This document shows positions 26,666 through 38,620 of a stretch of 64,000 bases of DNA, one piece after another; positions within the stretch are counted from its first letter, which is position 1; each line of letters begins with the position of its first letter. The notes beneath the pieces were generated by a model, which saw only the letters and a program-made list of their open reading frames with translations, ran no database searches and had not been told where the DNA came from. This DNA is from Hydra vulgaris (lineage: Eukaryota; Cnidaria; Hydrozoa; Anthoathecata; Hydridae), in assembly GCF_038396675.1 (NCBI RefSeq), contig NC_088926.1, forward strand, positions 5,366,001-5,430,000. The letters run 5' to 3'. Both the position numbers and the translations under genes were made by a program.

Positions 26666-28280
26666 ATTGAATTCCGCTGAAATTCAGTCAAAGCATTCAA
26701 AAACTGCTAAGTATAGGCTACTTATTATATATTTGCCAAACATTGATAGTCCAGAATCCTTATTATCTTGAGCATGTGAGTGTTTTATACCCTCCACGAC
26801 ATGGGGGCTATTATTTGGTGTTATTTGGTACTATTATTTGTTTTATATTGCTCCCAATCGTCACTGACACTGGCTTTTCTTTAATTACAGCAAATACTCT
26901 TAGTTTACATATTTTAACGATATTCCAATTAAAGATGTCTACAGTGATAACGCTCGGGTCAAAGTATAAATCTCTTCCTAAAACTAAACAAAAAAGGCTT
27001 TAAAATATCGCTAAATTTGAAGTAAAATTTGGTATTCTTCAACCATTTAGCTCCTTTGATTAAATACATTTCCTAATAAAAAGCCAAGAAATCTTTTATG
27101 TTTATGTTAGATAACAGTAACTATGGACCTCTCCTAGTTGAATATTTTGGGTCTTGCGTCCCACCAATAAAATGTCTACAACATAATGATGCAACTAGTG
27201 AAAAGATAATTAGATGAGCTTTACGAGGGGTAGATATCTAAGTATAAATGGATCGAAAAAAAATATTTAATTATAATACATTTACTCCTCTAGAAATGAA
27301 CCACATCGAATTATCTCTGCATCAGTATTCTGCGTAGCATCTTAAAGCATTTATGTTTCACAAATGCGCAACTTAATTGTCATATTATAATATCTATTTA
27401 TCATGTATTTTGTTGCACTTATGGCGAACAACTTTATCTCCAACTGGGTTGTGTTCATCTTCATTGCCATTTATGGTAAAAGAAACTGCTCTGAAAAAGA
27501 AGTTAACATCTCTTTAGATTCTCTTAAAACAAAAAGTTAAGTTGATGCGTCCTACAGAGACATTTCTTAACATTTTAAAACTTTTTTCGCAATAATTTCC
27601 TCGCATCAAAGTTTGCACATTTTTTTATTCTTTCATGTTTTATGTCATCATTTGTGACCTTTGTAGATGAATTTAGAAAGATCAAGTCTGAGATTATTTC
27701 TAGTATCCTGCCCATAGCAGCAAATTGTATAAGAGTAGTTGCTTTTTTTTTCTTTTTTTTCTGAACTTATTAATTTGATGACGATCATTTAATAGAGAAG
27801 TCTCTATAGCTTTACTTTATAGATACTATATCGCTTAAAATATAGATTTGCTTTGTAAGATCCGTAAATTCTGATCAGAATTTCGGAAACTACAGGTTTT
27901 GTAAATAAGTTTCTATAAAATAAATTTTAATATATAAGAATAATATAATATTAAATATTGAATAATGATTTTACAGACATTTTGGTAAAATATTGGTAAT
28001 TTTTTTTATTTTATAAACTATGTTTATCATTTATATAAATATACATTACGACAGTTTTTGTTAGACCGAGTTGTTTTGCTAACATATTTCTGATTGGTTA
28101 TTTTATATTATAGGAATTAATGATAATTATTTTGTTAAACCTTCAAAAATACTTCTATATAAATTGTATAATCGGTCGATGAGTAATCTTAGGATTATAT
28201 TTTAAAGTTTTTTTTGTGCAAGTTTGGTTTGCGCTAATATTTTTAAAGAAAATTGTTATTGTTCGAAGAATCACATAATA
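26666..28280. other. decayed coding-like stretch and AT-rich promoter-side region of the TSR gene
   Basis: 26690-27240 (plus) has open pieces: YRLLIIYLPNIDSPESLL; LKTKQKRL then IAKFEVKFGILQPFSSFD; KSFMFMLDNSNYGPLLVEYF, GSCVPPIKCLQHND. They are interrupted by stops and I do not recognise them as a family. They could be the tail of the transposon at 24.5-26.7 kb or a separate dead gene. 27560-28280 shows nothing. Confidence 0.4.
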
Positions 28281-28289
28281 GTTGTAAAA

Positions 28290-28298
28290 ATGAATTGG
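28290..28298 (+). CDS. TSR protein exon 1 (start codon, 3 codons)
   Basis: ATG AAT TGG followed by GTAATA. Joined to exon 2 it gives MNWVFFSAVVLASNF, a normal signal-peptide start. A longer or different first exon cannot be ruled out. Confidence 0.5.
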
Positions 28299-31200
28299 GT
28301 AATAAAAATCAAACATTTATTATTTTATGTCATATATTTTATAAAACAAATATATTGAAAAATAATTGTAAAGTACATCTAGGGTTAAATAAAATTTTTT
28401 TTTTTTTTTAAGGTATTTTTTTCTGCTGTTGTGCTTGCATCTAACTTTATTGGATGTGAATCAGGTAAAACAAATAGAAAAGTGGTTTTAATTTTACATT
28501 ACTTTTAAAATAATTTGTAAATTGTTGTGTTTTTATCAAAAAGGGAACTGGATTGTTCCGTGCCAGGTTACTCCATGTTCGACGAGCTGTGGAGAAGGCA
28601 CTAGAACAGTTAACTATACTGTTTGTAACTCAACTGGAGCGAATGATACGTGTGATCCTAACTTACAAAATCTGCAAAACACACATTGTGAAAACGTTCC
28701 TTGTCCTGAAACTTGTAAGTATAAAATAATATCTTATGAAAACTGTTCAACAAGTGACGGAAGTAGTATATAATTATGTTATAATTTTAACTGTTATCAA
28801 TATATTACAGTTAAAACTATAATTATGCTATAACTTTAACTTGTTATAAATATTATAGATATATTATTTATACTAATTATAAATAAATATTTTAAGAATA
28901 CTATAGATAATATATTTTGCTATTCAAATATTATAACTATTATAGTATAACATGTTCTGCAAGAATAAGCCATAACCGAATACTCATTGATTCGGAAACA
29001 TGGAAAGAATACCAACACTGATTTAGAGTTCAAGTTTTATTATCGTTTTCAAAATAGTCAATATGTTTTAACTTCTTTCAACACTAGCAAATTTCCAAAG
29101 TAAATAAACTTTCCATTAATTTTTTTTTTCCTGTCATAAGCATTTTTAATAAAGTTCTTGTATCTTTTGGAAAAAAAAAACAACTATTACAAAAAGAAAA
29201 ACATGAAAAATGAATATGAAGATTATTTATACTTGAGCTATATTCATCATAATTTGATTTTTGTTAATGAAATAACATAATCATATAAAAATAAATTCAA
29301 AGTTTTCATTAAAATCATTTTGGTTGTTTTCAATATAATTCGTTAAAAAAATTATGTTGAAAACAACATTTCTGATTCTGTCGGAAACAACATTTCTAAA
29401 TCAGTTAAAAAAAGTTTAGTTAAATTTAAATAATGCTTAGGCACCCCATAATGTGTTGTCAATAAAATGACACTGAATTTTAAAAATAAACTTATAAAAG
29501 ATTTTAAGGGCTGTTATTTGCCCTAAATAATTAAAAAATTTTCTAATTTATTTTGGAAAAATATTTTTATTATCAATTATTGTTATTATTTATCATAGTT
29601 GTAGCCGTAATTTTATATATAATGTATACATATAGCGAGCAGGGAAAGCACCCCACTATAAACAACTAGTTTTATAAATATTTGTTCGAAAATTTTTTCT
29701 GCAACCAGGAGTCTAGTCTACTTTTGAAAGAAAGTGAAGTGATGTAGAAAGCTATTTGCTCAGGTAGTTTGTTCCAGTATTTTCCTGATCTATTATACAA
29801 ATGATAGTGTCTTGGAAGACAGTTTGTAACATGCTCACGCCATTTTTTAGAATGGTGGCCAGGAGACAAGGAGTTAATAAATCTTGGTAGATATATATCA
29901 TTAACTATATGAAAACAATGTATTGATTTAAAAATATAGATTAAGTCGCATCAAACTCAAGTAATGGTAGCGCTGAAACTCAAGTAATGGTAGATTTTAA
30001 AGTAGATTAACGTGGATCTCAATAAAAACAGTAGCTTTTTTGTATTGAGACAGAACTTTAACCACTGCAGCCGTGACGCAGGGGTTAGAGTTATGTTCTT
30101 TCCATGGTTATAGGTTTGCATAACATTTTGGTCCTCACTCTTCCGCGAGGCTCAGTGATATGACCGTTAAGTATTCTCAGAGCACTTTAATAAATATATA
30201 ATTAAAAAGTAATAGTAATTACAATTAATGTTGTGCAGGACAAAGCTAGCCAGCGTGTTTTTGTGCACATTGCGACAGCAATTTTGCTTGATTGCTACTC
30301 AGGTAGCAACTAAGAGCTCCTTTAAAACAATTAACGGATTTCACTGTTACAACTTCAATCGGAAGTAAGTTCTATGTATTTGCAATTCTTTTAAAAAGAA
30401 AATGTTCTTTTTGAAGGATGTTAAGCAAATTTTGTGTTCTATTTAAAGCAATACCCTTTTAAACAATATTTAAAAAACGGAAAACCTTTTCCACTTTTTA
30501 TCTTGTCAACACCAAATCTAGTTCAAATCTCCCATTTTTCTTTTCTTAGTTAGAGTTGTTGAGCCTTAGGCAATGAGTTGATCTTCATATTTGAGACTGC
30601 TAATTTATAAAAAAGTTTATTAGCACTTTACTGAATTTTTTCAATCGCAAGAAGTGGGCAAATGAATGTCAATACATAATAATGAGATCTCATAAGTCGA
30701 CAATTGAAGCTAACAAACAATTTCTTTATTATTTCTAGCATTTGGTTTTTTGAGTTTTACCAATATGAGTTTTACCGTCCTTGATTTATCTGACATATTT
30801 GAATCTTTTATCGAATTTTAGTACCATAAGCATATAACTTTATAGCGTTTTTGATTGTATCATTCAAAACATTAATGTAAATAACAATAAGTAATGTCTC
30901 GAGTTTCTGAAAAAAGGTATTATACATCTCATTACTAATTCATTAATACCATTACTTTTTAGCCTTAGCAGAAATCTATAATGAGCTACTGTGTCAAACG
31001 TCTTTGCAAAATCTAGTAAAACAACATCAACTAGAGTATGATTTTCAATGTTTAATGCTATAAAATCAATTGTTTACAATAGATTTGTTGTACATCAGTT
31101 TTTTCTTTAAAAATTTCTGTTGATATTCTGTTAGCAAACTTTTTGTATAATAATAAATTTTAATTTTGTTTAGAATTGTATCCTCTACACCTTTACAAGA

Positions 31201-34200
31201 AAAATTCGAAAGTTGTAATTAGGAAACGTGAGGTGTAATGAAGAAAGGGTTAGATACTCAAAATAAAATTCTTTGAATTATAATCAGTGACGGATCCCGC
31301 ACTTTTTAGTGTTTAAGATAACTTTCAGACAAGGAGCAAACTCCAAACATTTTTATGTTTATACTTATGTATAACAAATAAAATTTTATAAAGCATCAAA
31401 TAATGATGCTTTACAAAAAATTGGGATGATTGTAGGCTGGGAACAAAAAAGCCCTTAAATTTAGCCCTCCCCCTCCCCACCCCAAACGCGAGGGGAAACA
31501 AATTGATAAAACAATTTTTGTACTATTCTCAACTAGACTTATATTTATCGATAAATTTTAAATTTCATAGTATTTTTTTTCAGCGTTCAAAAATTATGAC
31601 CATATAAATTATAAACCCCCTCAATTTGAAAGGGTTACAAATTTTATATGATCATGTTTTTTAACGCTGTGAACGCTCGTTCCCAGCCTCCAACCGTCGC
31701 AATTTTTTGAAAAGCATCATTATTTGACATAAGTATAAAAATAAAAATTTATCTAAAACATAAAAAAAAATCCTGGATATGTCACTGATTATAACTTACT
31801 TAGTAATTTAAGGCTAAATCCGCCTCTGGCCACATAGATTTTACATGGTTTTCAATTAGTAATAAAGTTTTTTTTGACTAAACATTTTAAATTATTGCGC
31901 TTTATTATTGTAAAAAAATTTAATTTTAGAAATACTTATATGCATTAAAAGTACCCAAATGCATCAGCAAGTTTGCGAAAAAAAAAATTTCGTATTTTCT
32001 TAACCGATACAATGACAAAAGATTTATCTTTAACTATTGCGAATATGCTTAATTTATAAAAAGTTAATATTTTTCAGACAGTATTTTTTATCCTCTTTAA
32101 GAATCTGGTTTTAAAAAAATATTTAGAATTGAACTTTTTGAATAGTAATAATTTCAGTAAAATTACTTTAGTGGGGCATATCGGGACAACAAGCTATTTA
32201 TATAATTGAATATATTACTACCATTTGGTGATGCTGTTTACAGTTTAATGATTTTGTTTTTAATTTAAAATATTATTTTTCTTATTTAGAAAAGCAATTT
32301 AGTAATAAATCCAAAAAAGTTCTAATTTTTATAACTTCGTTTATTTATGAAATGATTTAAGAAAGATCAATCATCCAAAATGGGATGAAATTTAGTTTTG
32401 GCTTCAAGTGAAAAGGAACTTAAAACTAGAAAAGCTGCTGACACATATGGCATATTTAAGTTTGCTCTACATTGGCGTATTGCTAATGAGCCAGCTCAAA
32501 TATGTTGCCAAATAGCTTCAGGATATTTTTTTGTGTGATTTTTGTGATCCATAAAATTTTTTTGTTTAATTTCAAATTTAGTAGTAGTAACCAATTTAAT
32601 AATATATAGGTTAGAGTAGAGCGGAGGTATTTTATAATAAAAGACAAAAAAAAAGTTTATATGTTAGTTGTTATTTCTTTTTTGTGGTGTAGGAGTGTAG
32701 AGGCGTGTAATTTCTATGGGTATGTTACCTTTTTGAGAGTTTAATGTCTGAACATATTAAGACGATTGATAGCCTTCATTTTTCGTCATTTTTAAAGCTT
32801 TATAATTGACGAATAACAGCTGCTTTTTAACTGTCCTATTTTTTTTAACTGCCCTACCCACTTGCAAAATGTAAAAGTTATCTAGTCTAGAGTTTCGTTA
32901 CTTTGGTTGTTGTAACTTATTTAAAAAAATTTTTTTGTCTTTTTATTTTCTTATACCAATGAGTGTTAGGAAATTTATAAAAAACAGTTTTAACGACGAT
33001 TAGTTTATCCGCAGCTAGCATTTGTTTCTTAAGTGTCCCTATATGCCCCACTCTACCCTAAACAAATTTTGAGAAATAAAAGTTGACAAGGATTTAATTT
33101 AATAAAAAAATTTGGAGTCATAGTGTATTGACATGTAACAAAACGGCCTAATATTAAACGCCCTTGATATGTCCGAAAATGTCTTTGATATTAGCCTATA
33201 AACTTACAAAGTGGATTCGCAATTACAATTTACTCTTAATGAAAGTGCACACGCCTCTAAAGAACTCTTTGCATGGCAGGGTAAAGCTCATCATGTCCAA
33301 AAACTTTATTTTTGTTAAGACTCTGAAGCTGATTACAAACATCAATATAACTAATTTTGTCAGGAGATAAATCAGTTTGTAGCACAGTTTTTATCACTAT
33401 TAACAACAAATGCATTTTGAAAATATTTGTTCAAAATATTAGCAATTTTAACTGGATTTTGTGAAATGCATCCACTATCTTTTTGTAAAGCTTTTATTGA
33501 ATTTTTTATCCCTCACTGATTGTTAATATTATATAGGAATTTTAGATTTTGCTTTCCTTATTTAATAAATTCTTGTTTGTAATTTATTTTAAAACTCTAT
33601 ACTTCAGAATTTACAATCTGACATTGTATTTTATACTTATTATTTGAATTAGCATCTTTTCATTTTTGAGCACAGTTTATATATCTCAAATTTCTACTTT
33701 TCCTAACCAGAGATTTAAGTTCTTTATTTATCCAAGAAGTTTCCATATTTCTAATTTGTATAACATCAACAGTGAAAATAAATAAATTGCTCACAATGCT
33801 GTACTAATTATTCAATTTATTATACATACCTTGAACTAATATATTTTGGTACAATTGAACCCATTTTTTTTTTAATATTCATCAAAGGACATCACAACCC
33901 AGACTTTTTCAATTTTGTTCTGACTAAACTAAACATTTTGTTAAGCACATATGAGTCAATCGAAATTTTTACACACCTCGATCATTACATCTATCTTTTT
34001 TGCACCTATGTCTTCAATTGCCTTAATATTAATAACATCAAAAGGTTTTAAATAGACTTATTTGAAAATGGAGCAATTTCACTCATAAATAAACTAACTA
34101 GCGTAACTTCAACGTCAGCTGCTTTAACAGTAACATTATAATCGATATTTTTAACGAATCTCTTAAAAAAAGGTGATAAAAAGCGATGCTTCTGATCATT

Positions 34201-35330
34201 TTTCAAATTTCTTTACTCTATCAATGTTGATACCAAAGTATGTCAACAAAAAATATGTCTTTATATAACACTTTTCACCAATTCAAATCTCCAATCATTT
34301 GACGATCAATTATTTCTGATAAACCGTTCTAATTATCAACCAATATTAGAAGTATAACTAATTGGTTTGAAAGGTCTTTTTAGAATCTAAATACAGAATC
34401 TTTGTAGACTTACCAAAGGCGTTTGAAACTATTTACAGTAAGATAGTTTTTTAAAAACTAAATCATATGGCATCACAGGCAAATTTATAATGCCATCGCA
34501 AACAACTTCTCCACGTTAAAGGATCTTCTTTAAGCAATTTTCTAAATACATCATGTGAAGTTCCACAAAGATCTACACTAAAAGCTTTGTAACTTATGTT
34601 AATGTTCTAATTAATTATGTTAATTTATGTCAATGATAAAGCTTCAAAAACTAACGAAAATTATGTTTCCTGACGAGACAGCTTATAATATATTAACATC
34701 TTACTTAATAATATATTTAACAATATACTTATTTACTTTTAAATTATAATCAATTTCTTTAAGCATTATTTTATTTATTATTTAGCATATATGTAAAATT
34801 TATGAGAGATACTACTATATTTGAAATTTATGAGAGATACTATATAAAAACTATTATTTAAAAAAAGATAAAAAAATATTTAGTTAAATAGACAATAATG
34901 TACGAGCTTATTTTGAAGCCGTTAGGCTGCATCATTAATAAAATCTGTTGTAATCGGGTTAAAGAGTTAGCTGAAAAAAAAGAAGGAAAACTAGGTTGTT
35001 GCTGCAATCCCTAAGTTTTCTTTATTCGTGTACTATCACAAAAAGGTTAAAAATACTTCTAATCAATGATACTGACCTGGGTGTTATTTGGGTGGTATTT
35101 GGGTGTTATTGAAGAGTTTACCGATCTCTTTTCATTTACTTGCAAGATGTAAAGTTCAATTATAATCATTTTGAGCATGAAGCAAAAGCCTACGTTAATA
35201 CAGAAGAGTATTCTCTTGGCTTCGCTAGCGTCTCATAAAGCACCATGATAAAATTCTAGTTCTTAAGACACCGTGAGCACATTGGTAAAAAGAAAGTTGT
35301 CCTGACACACTCCTGAGCTTATTCACCAAG

Positions 35331-35416
<86 letters not shown>

Positions 35417-36651
35417 CCTGAAATATGAAATAACCCTAGATCTTCTGCTGTTTACTTTTATTATTAGTTATTTATAGTCTAACATGAATAGAAAGCCAAA
35501 ATTTGAATTCTAAAATTTCAAAAACAAACATATGTGTAGTTACCGAAGATGATAAAAACATGAAAATCAACTTATACAATAAATTGAGTAAAAGTTCTTG
35601 GAAATAAAAATATAGCAATTTTCTTCTACTAGAACAACCAGGGCCGTCCCAAACAGGGGATTAAGGGGTGTCCCTCCCACCTAAAGCTGTCATATAAGCA
35701 TTGGAGTTGGCATATTTAGCATTTAAGTTAGCAAGTTTTGAACTATAGTTAGCAAATTTCAAGTATTGAGGACCTTTTTTTTTTTTGGTGTCTCTAGTTG
35801 GCAAAAAATACATGCGACACCCCCCCCTCCATGAGAGACCTTTTCGGGACAGCCCTGACAACAACAACAAAGTAATTTTTTTAAGCTAGCCTCTGGCTGT
35901 TGTTGTTGTTGCTGTTTTGTGAACAGTAACTTATTAAAAATCTTTAATAAATAGAATACCGAACAATAATAGCAGGTTGCTCATAATGATTATTTTACTT
36001 ATTTTTCAGCAATATCAATGGTCAGTTATAACATCTTGAAACAATATTATGTCTAATATCAAAATCTCACTATTAATATCAGAACTCTAATATTTTATTA
36101 GGTGGTCAAACATCTTCAAGTCAAATGTACTTAAACTATGATTGTTATTGGTAATAGATAATAAAAAATAAAGCAAAAGTAACAGGGGTGGATGCAGGAT
36201 TTTTTGATGTTTCAAATATAACACTTGACATAGTGATAACTCTATCACAATGATAGATATATCTGTAATTTGCATATATTCATGGCTATTCCAAATGGAT
36301 GTTAGAAAAAAGCCGCAATTTTTTTAAAACATTGTCATTTAGAATCAGCGTGAACATACCTAAATTTGGAGTTTTTTAAAAAGGCTTAAAATGTCATATC
36401 CAAAACATCAAAAAATCCTCCGTCCACAGTAATCTGATAAGAAAAGAAAAATTTTGAACTTTTTCTAAATAAGTATGTGTAGTTATACTTTATTAATTAA
36501 ATATTTAACTAAGTAATTAGTCTTTAATTTTTTTTAAAATAAATTTTAATAAAAGTAAATTAAGTCGGCTTAAAACTGAAATAGTTAAGGCTAAAAGCTT
36601 TAAACTTAAAAATGAATTTTAATGTCAACACTGTTTACTATAAAACCAATT

Positions 36652-36684
<33 letters not shown>

Positions 36685-38620
36685 TATTTTGTTAAAAATA
36701 CTTTAGATACCAAGGTAATGAAAGATTTTATATGCAACAAGACAAACAGCGACTTTATGAATTTTGTACCATGTTACAAAAACTTAAATATCGATGAAAC
36801 AATTCTAAATGTATCAATCAGACTATTGACAAAATGGAATGCTGACTACTTCGAATCAAGATACAATGGTATTTTTTATTTTTATATTGATTAATTTTTT
36901 AACTTTAATTAATAATAATTTGTCTAGTTTTTAAGGTGATTCAAGAAGGCCTAACGGTCTTACCACAGAGCACCGTGGAGAAGCATTTAACCAGCACGCT
37001 TAACCCTCTAGTTGAAGCCATAATTTAGAGCATTCTATCATAGCTCATATATTGGTATACTTTAAGTTATAATATATTTTGTCATATTTCGAAGCATAGC
37101 TCCACGTTTTTTTAATTTTTAAAATACAAATAATTAAAGGTAATATTCAGGGAACAAAAGTAACATTCAGTGAACTAATTAGATGCAGATCAAAATACTA
37201 CATCTTTAAAGAGGACAAAAATATTTAAAAATTGCAACATACTTACCAGTGTAGTATTGAAAAGCTATAATTATTTTAGAAAATTGATTTAGAAGCAGCG
37301 TAAAACTTTATGTCACTAAAACAAAAATCACGAGTGTACTTTTGTGTAAATACGATTTGAACAAAAATCAAGAGTGTTTTTTGTTCAAATCGTAGATTTG
37401 AATACGATTTACGATTTGAATACTCATCATTATGGTTTTGGAACTTTCGAACTTTCGAATGTTTATGGTATTCAAAACTCACATTTGACTTTAAAATGTT
37501 AAGCATTATCTTTCACATAAAGGTTCAGAGCAACTAAACTAGTTCCTCGATTAAGAAATATGAACAACGAATCTCGATTGGTAAATTTACGATTAACTAC
37601 ACTTTCAGAACGATGAATGAGAGGCGATTTGATTCAGTATTTTAAAATCGACAAGAATTTTAATGAGGTCAAGTTCCTAAATCCAAATATAACACCCTCT
37701 TATTTTTCAAATTGTACTGCAGGAAACTTACAAAACAATCTCAACAACCATGCCATTGTCAGAAAAACTTCAAATAACTCGCATAGACATAACTTTGCAT
37801 CATGGCATCACAATCGAATACCTTGCCTTTCTCTGTTGTTTCCACACATTCTGTCAACAAATTTAAAAAAAAATCGAAAATTTTTGTTGCTCCACTAAAA
37901 TAAAGTCTAGTATAGCAAGGCGTCGTAAGATATGCAGTTCATAGATGACGTAAGATATGCAGTTCATAGATGACGTAAGATATGCAGTTCATAGATGACG
38001 TAAGATATGCAGTTCATAGATGCTAACTACTTCTATTGTAGATTATTTATAATAATAATATATCGATATCATGATTGATATAATGAAAAGTTATAAGCTA
38101 TTTGTTTATAGAACATTCTTGAATTAACTAAAATTATATAAATATTCTTGCTTTTGTTTATAATTACGCGAATAATTGTTAATATTAAGCCTCACCACAA
38201 TTTTTAATTTTGTCTAGAATGCAATTGTAGCGAGGACTTAATGAACATCATGATTTTGGAAATCGAAAAAGACTCAACGTTGTACTTATCCCCTACCCAG
38301 GTTACCGTAAATTCAGCAATAAGCCAAGTAAGAAATGTCGTTAACTGCATGCCAGGTGTTTTAGTTGGTAAAGTATGGGATGTTTATGATATGCTAATTG
38401 AAAAAAGTGCGATTTTATTGAACGTTGATAATGAGCTTAATCGATATATCGATTTCTTAAGAAATGCAATTGAAAGCTGCAAAGGAAAAGGTTTGCTTCT
38501 ATTTTTTTATTTTCATAGTAATTTCCGTTTAGAAAATAGTATGCTGACTGAATTTTTAAACATTTTTTTATAGTTAACCCTGTGGATTACATCAAAAGAG
38601 TGATTCAAACCGAGCTCTAA
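28290..38620 (+). CDS. predicted secreted protein with one thrombospondin type 1 repeat and a novel C-terminal region
   Basis: Six exons (28290-28298, 28413-28464, 28544-28714, 36707-36868, 38218-38490, 38574-38620) give 714 nt, 237 residues plus stop. All five introns have GT/AG ends and the phases (0,1,1,1,1) join without a break, which strongly supports the model. Residues 1-20 form a signal peptide (MNWVFFSAVVLASNFIG then CES). Residues 21-77 are a TSR: NWIVPC, CSTSCGEGTR, and Cys27, 32, 36, 48, 57, 69, 74; Asn44, 49 and 54 are in N-X-T glycosylation sites. Residues 78-237 carry CNKTNSDFMNFVPC, YNECNCSEDL, VVNCMPG and ESCKGK, probably helical with six or more Cys. No known family was recognised for this part. 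Likely exported, perhaps matrix or nematocyst/gland related (inference). The 3-codon first exon is the least sure part. No canonical AATAAA was found close downstream. Confidence 0.72.
28413..28464 (+). CDS. TSR protein exon 2 (signal peptide core)
   Basis: 52 nt between a strong poly-T/AAG acceptor and a CAG|GTAAAA donor. Encodes VFFSAVVLASNFIGCES plus the first base of Gly. Confidence 0.7.
28544..28714 (+). CDS. TSR protein exon 3 (whole TSP1 domain)
   Basis: 171 nt, phase 1 at both ends as usual for a shuffled extracellular module. Encodes GNWIVPCQVTPCSTSCGEG onward to CENVPCPET. Donor is T|GTAAGT. Confidence 0.85.
30070..30200 (+). repeat. tRNA-like SINE fragment (possible)
   Basis: GTGACGCAGGGGTTAGAG resembles a tRNA A box, and GGTTTGCATAAC about 34 nt later a degenerate B box. 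A unique-looking CCGCGAGGCTCAGTGATATG body follows. Compare 715-795. Confidence 0.35.
31285..31787. mobile_element. hAT-type MITE with 8-bp target duplication
   Basis: Ends CAGTGACGGATCC...GGATATGTCACTG, flanked by ATTATAAT (31277-31284) and ATTATAAC (31788-31795), 7 of 8 identical. Long subterminal inverted similarity follows: TTATACTTATGT, CAAATAATGATGCTTT, CAAAAAATTG, GGCTGGGAAC occur in both arms. 503 bp, no coding potential. CAGTG termini and an 8-bp duplication are hAT hallmarks. Confidence 0.85.
35331..35414. repeat. (TA)n microsatellite
   Basis: About 41 TA units in the large intron of the TSR gene. Confidence 0.95.
35639..35857. mobile_element. small hAT-type MITE
   Basis: 219 bp. 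Ends CAGGGCCGTCCCAAA...TTCGGGACAGCCCTG (13 of 15 match when inverted), flanked by AGAACAAC and ACAACAAC (7 of 8). The reverse-strand open frame inside it (35661-35870) is not a gene. Confidence 0.82.
36185..36430. mobile_element. MITE-like inverted-repeat element
   Basis: Left GGGGTGGATGCAGGATTTTT + TGATGTTT; right AAACATCAAAAAATCCTCCG + TCCAC. Inner arms also share ATGTCA-type blocks. The outermost bases and target duplication are unclear, so the superfamily is not named. Confidence 0.55.
36707..36868 (+). CDS. TSR protein exon 4
   Basis: 162 nt after a CTTTAG acceptor. Encodes TKVMKDFICNKTNSDFMNFV, PCYKNLNIDETILNVSIRLL and TKWNADYFESRYN, ending G|GTATTT in phase 1. Two Cys and two N-glycosylation sites are visible. 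An (ATA)n tract lies just upstream (36652-36683). Confidence 0.7.
37516..37898 (+). pseudogene. LINE reverse-transcriptase C-terminal fragment
   Basis: Plus-strand frame: RATKLVPRLRNMNNESRLVN, LRLTTLSER-stop-MRGDLIQYFKIDKNFNEVKF, then degraded sequence. The 'QRRATKLVPRLRNL-YE-RL--L-L-TLE-RR-RGDLIQ-FK' block is the standard tail of CR1-like RTs. The upstream RT is absent, as usual for 5'-truncated copies. It lies in the intron between exons 4 and 5 of the TSR gene. Confidence 0.7.
37923..38022. repeat. 25-bp tandem repeat, 4 copies
   Basis: Four almost identical copies of CGTAAGATATGCAGTTCATA + GATGA. The first begins after CGT at 37920. No spacers between the repeats, so this is not a CRISPR-like array. 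Confidence 0.92.
38218..38490 (+). CDS. TSR protein exon 5
   Basis: 273 nt after TTTTGTCTAG. Encodes ECNCSEDLMNIMILEIEKDS, then TLYLSPTQVTVNSAISQVRN, VVNCMPGVLVGKVWDVYDML and a helical stretch to IESCKGK. Donor AAAAG|GTTTGC, phase 1. Confidence 0.72.
38574..38620 (+). CDS. TSR protein exon 6 (last)
   Basis: 47 nt after TTTTTTTATAG. Encodes (V)NPVDYIKRVIQTEL and a TAA stop at 38618-38620. Confidence 0.68.

Larger units (their letters stand above)
29672..34360 (-). pseudogene. decayed LINE (endonuclease, RT) in the TSR gene intron
   Basis: Reading the minus strand downward: an endonuclease-like remnant around 34360-34000 (SNDWRFELVK); a linker with FEIYKLCSKMKRC near 33680; the RT start DKISYIDVCNQLQSLN near 33370; the motif A region HTLVDVVLLDFAKTFDTVAH near 31030 with LRLKSNGINELVM; and an RT C-terminal tail at 29672-29930, FHIVNDIYLPRFINS then HLYNRSGKYWNKLPEQIAFY. 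Stops and frame changes are frequent. It is broken by a tRNA-like repeat (about 30070-30200) and a hAT MITE (31285-31787). The tail may be a separate fragment. It runs antisense to the host gene. Confidence 0.6.

Noticed and set aside
35661-35870. 69-codon minus-strand frame
   Set aside because: Covers the inside of a hAT MITE; reads low-complexity sequence and MITE termini.
37923-38022. CRISPR-like array
   Set aside because: The repeats are contiguous with no spacers, and the window is eukaryotic.
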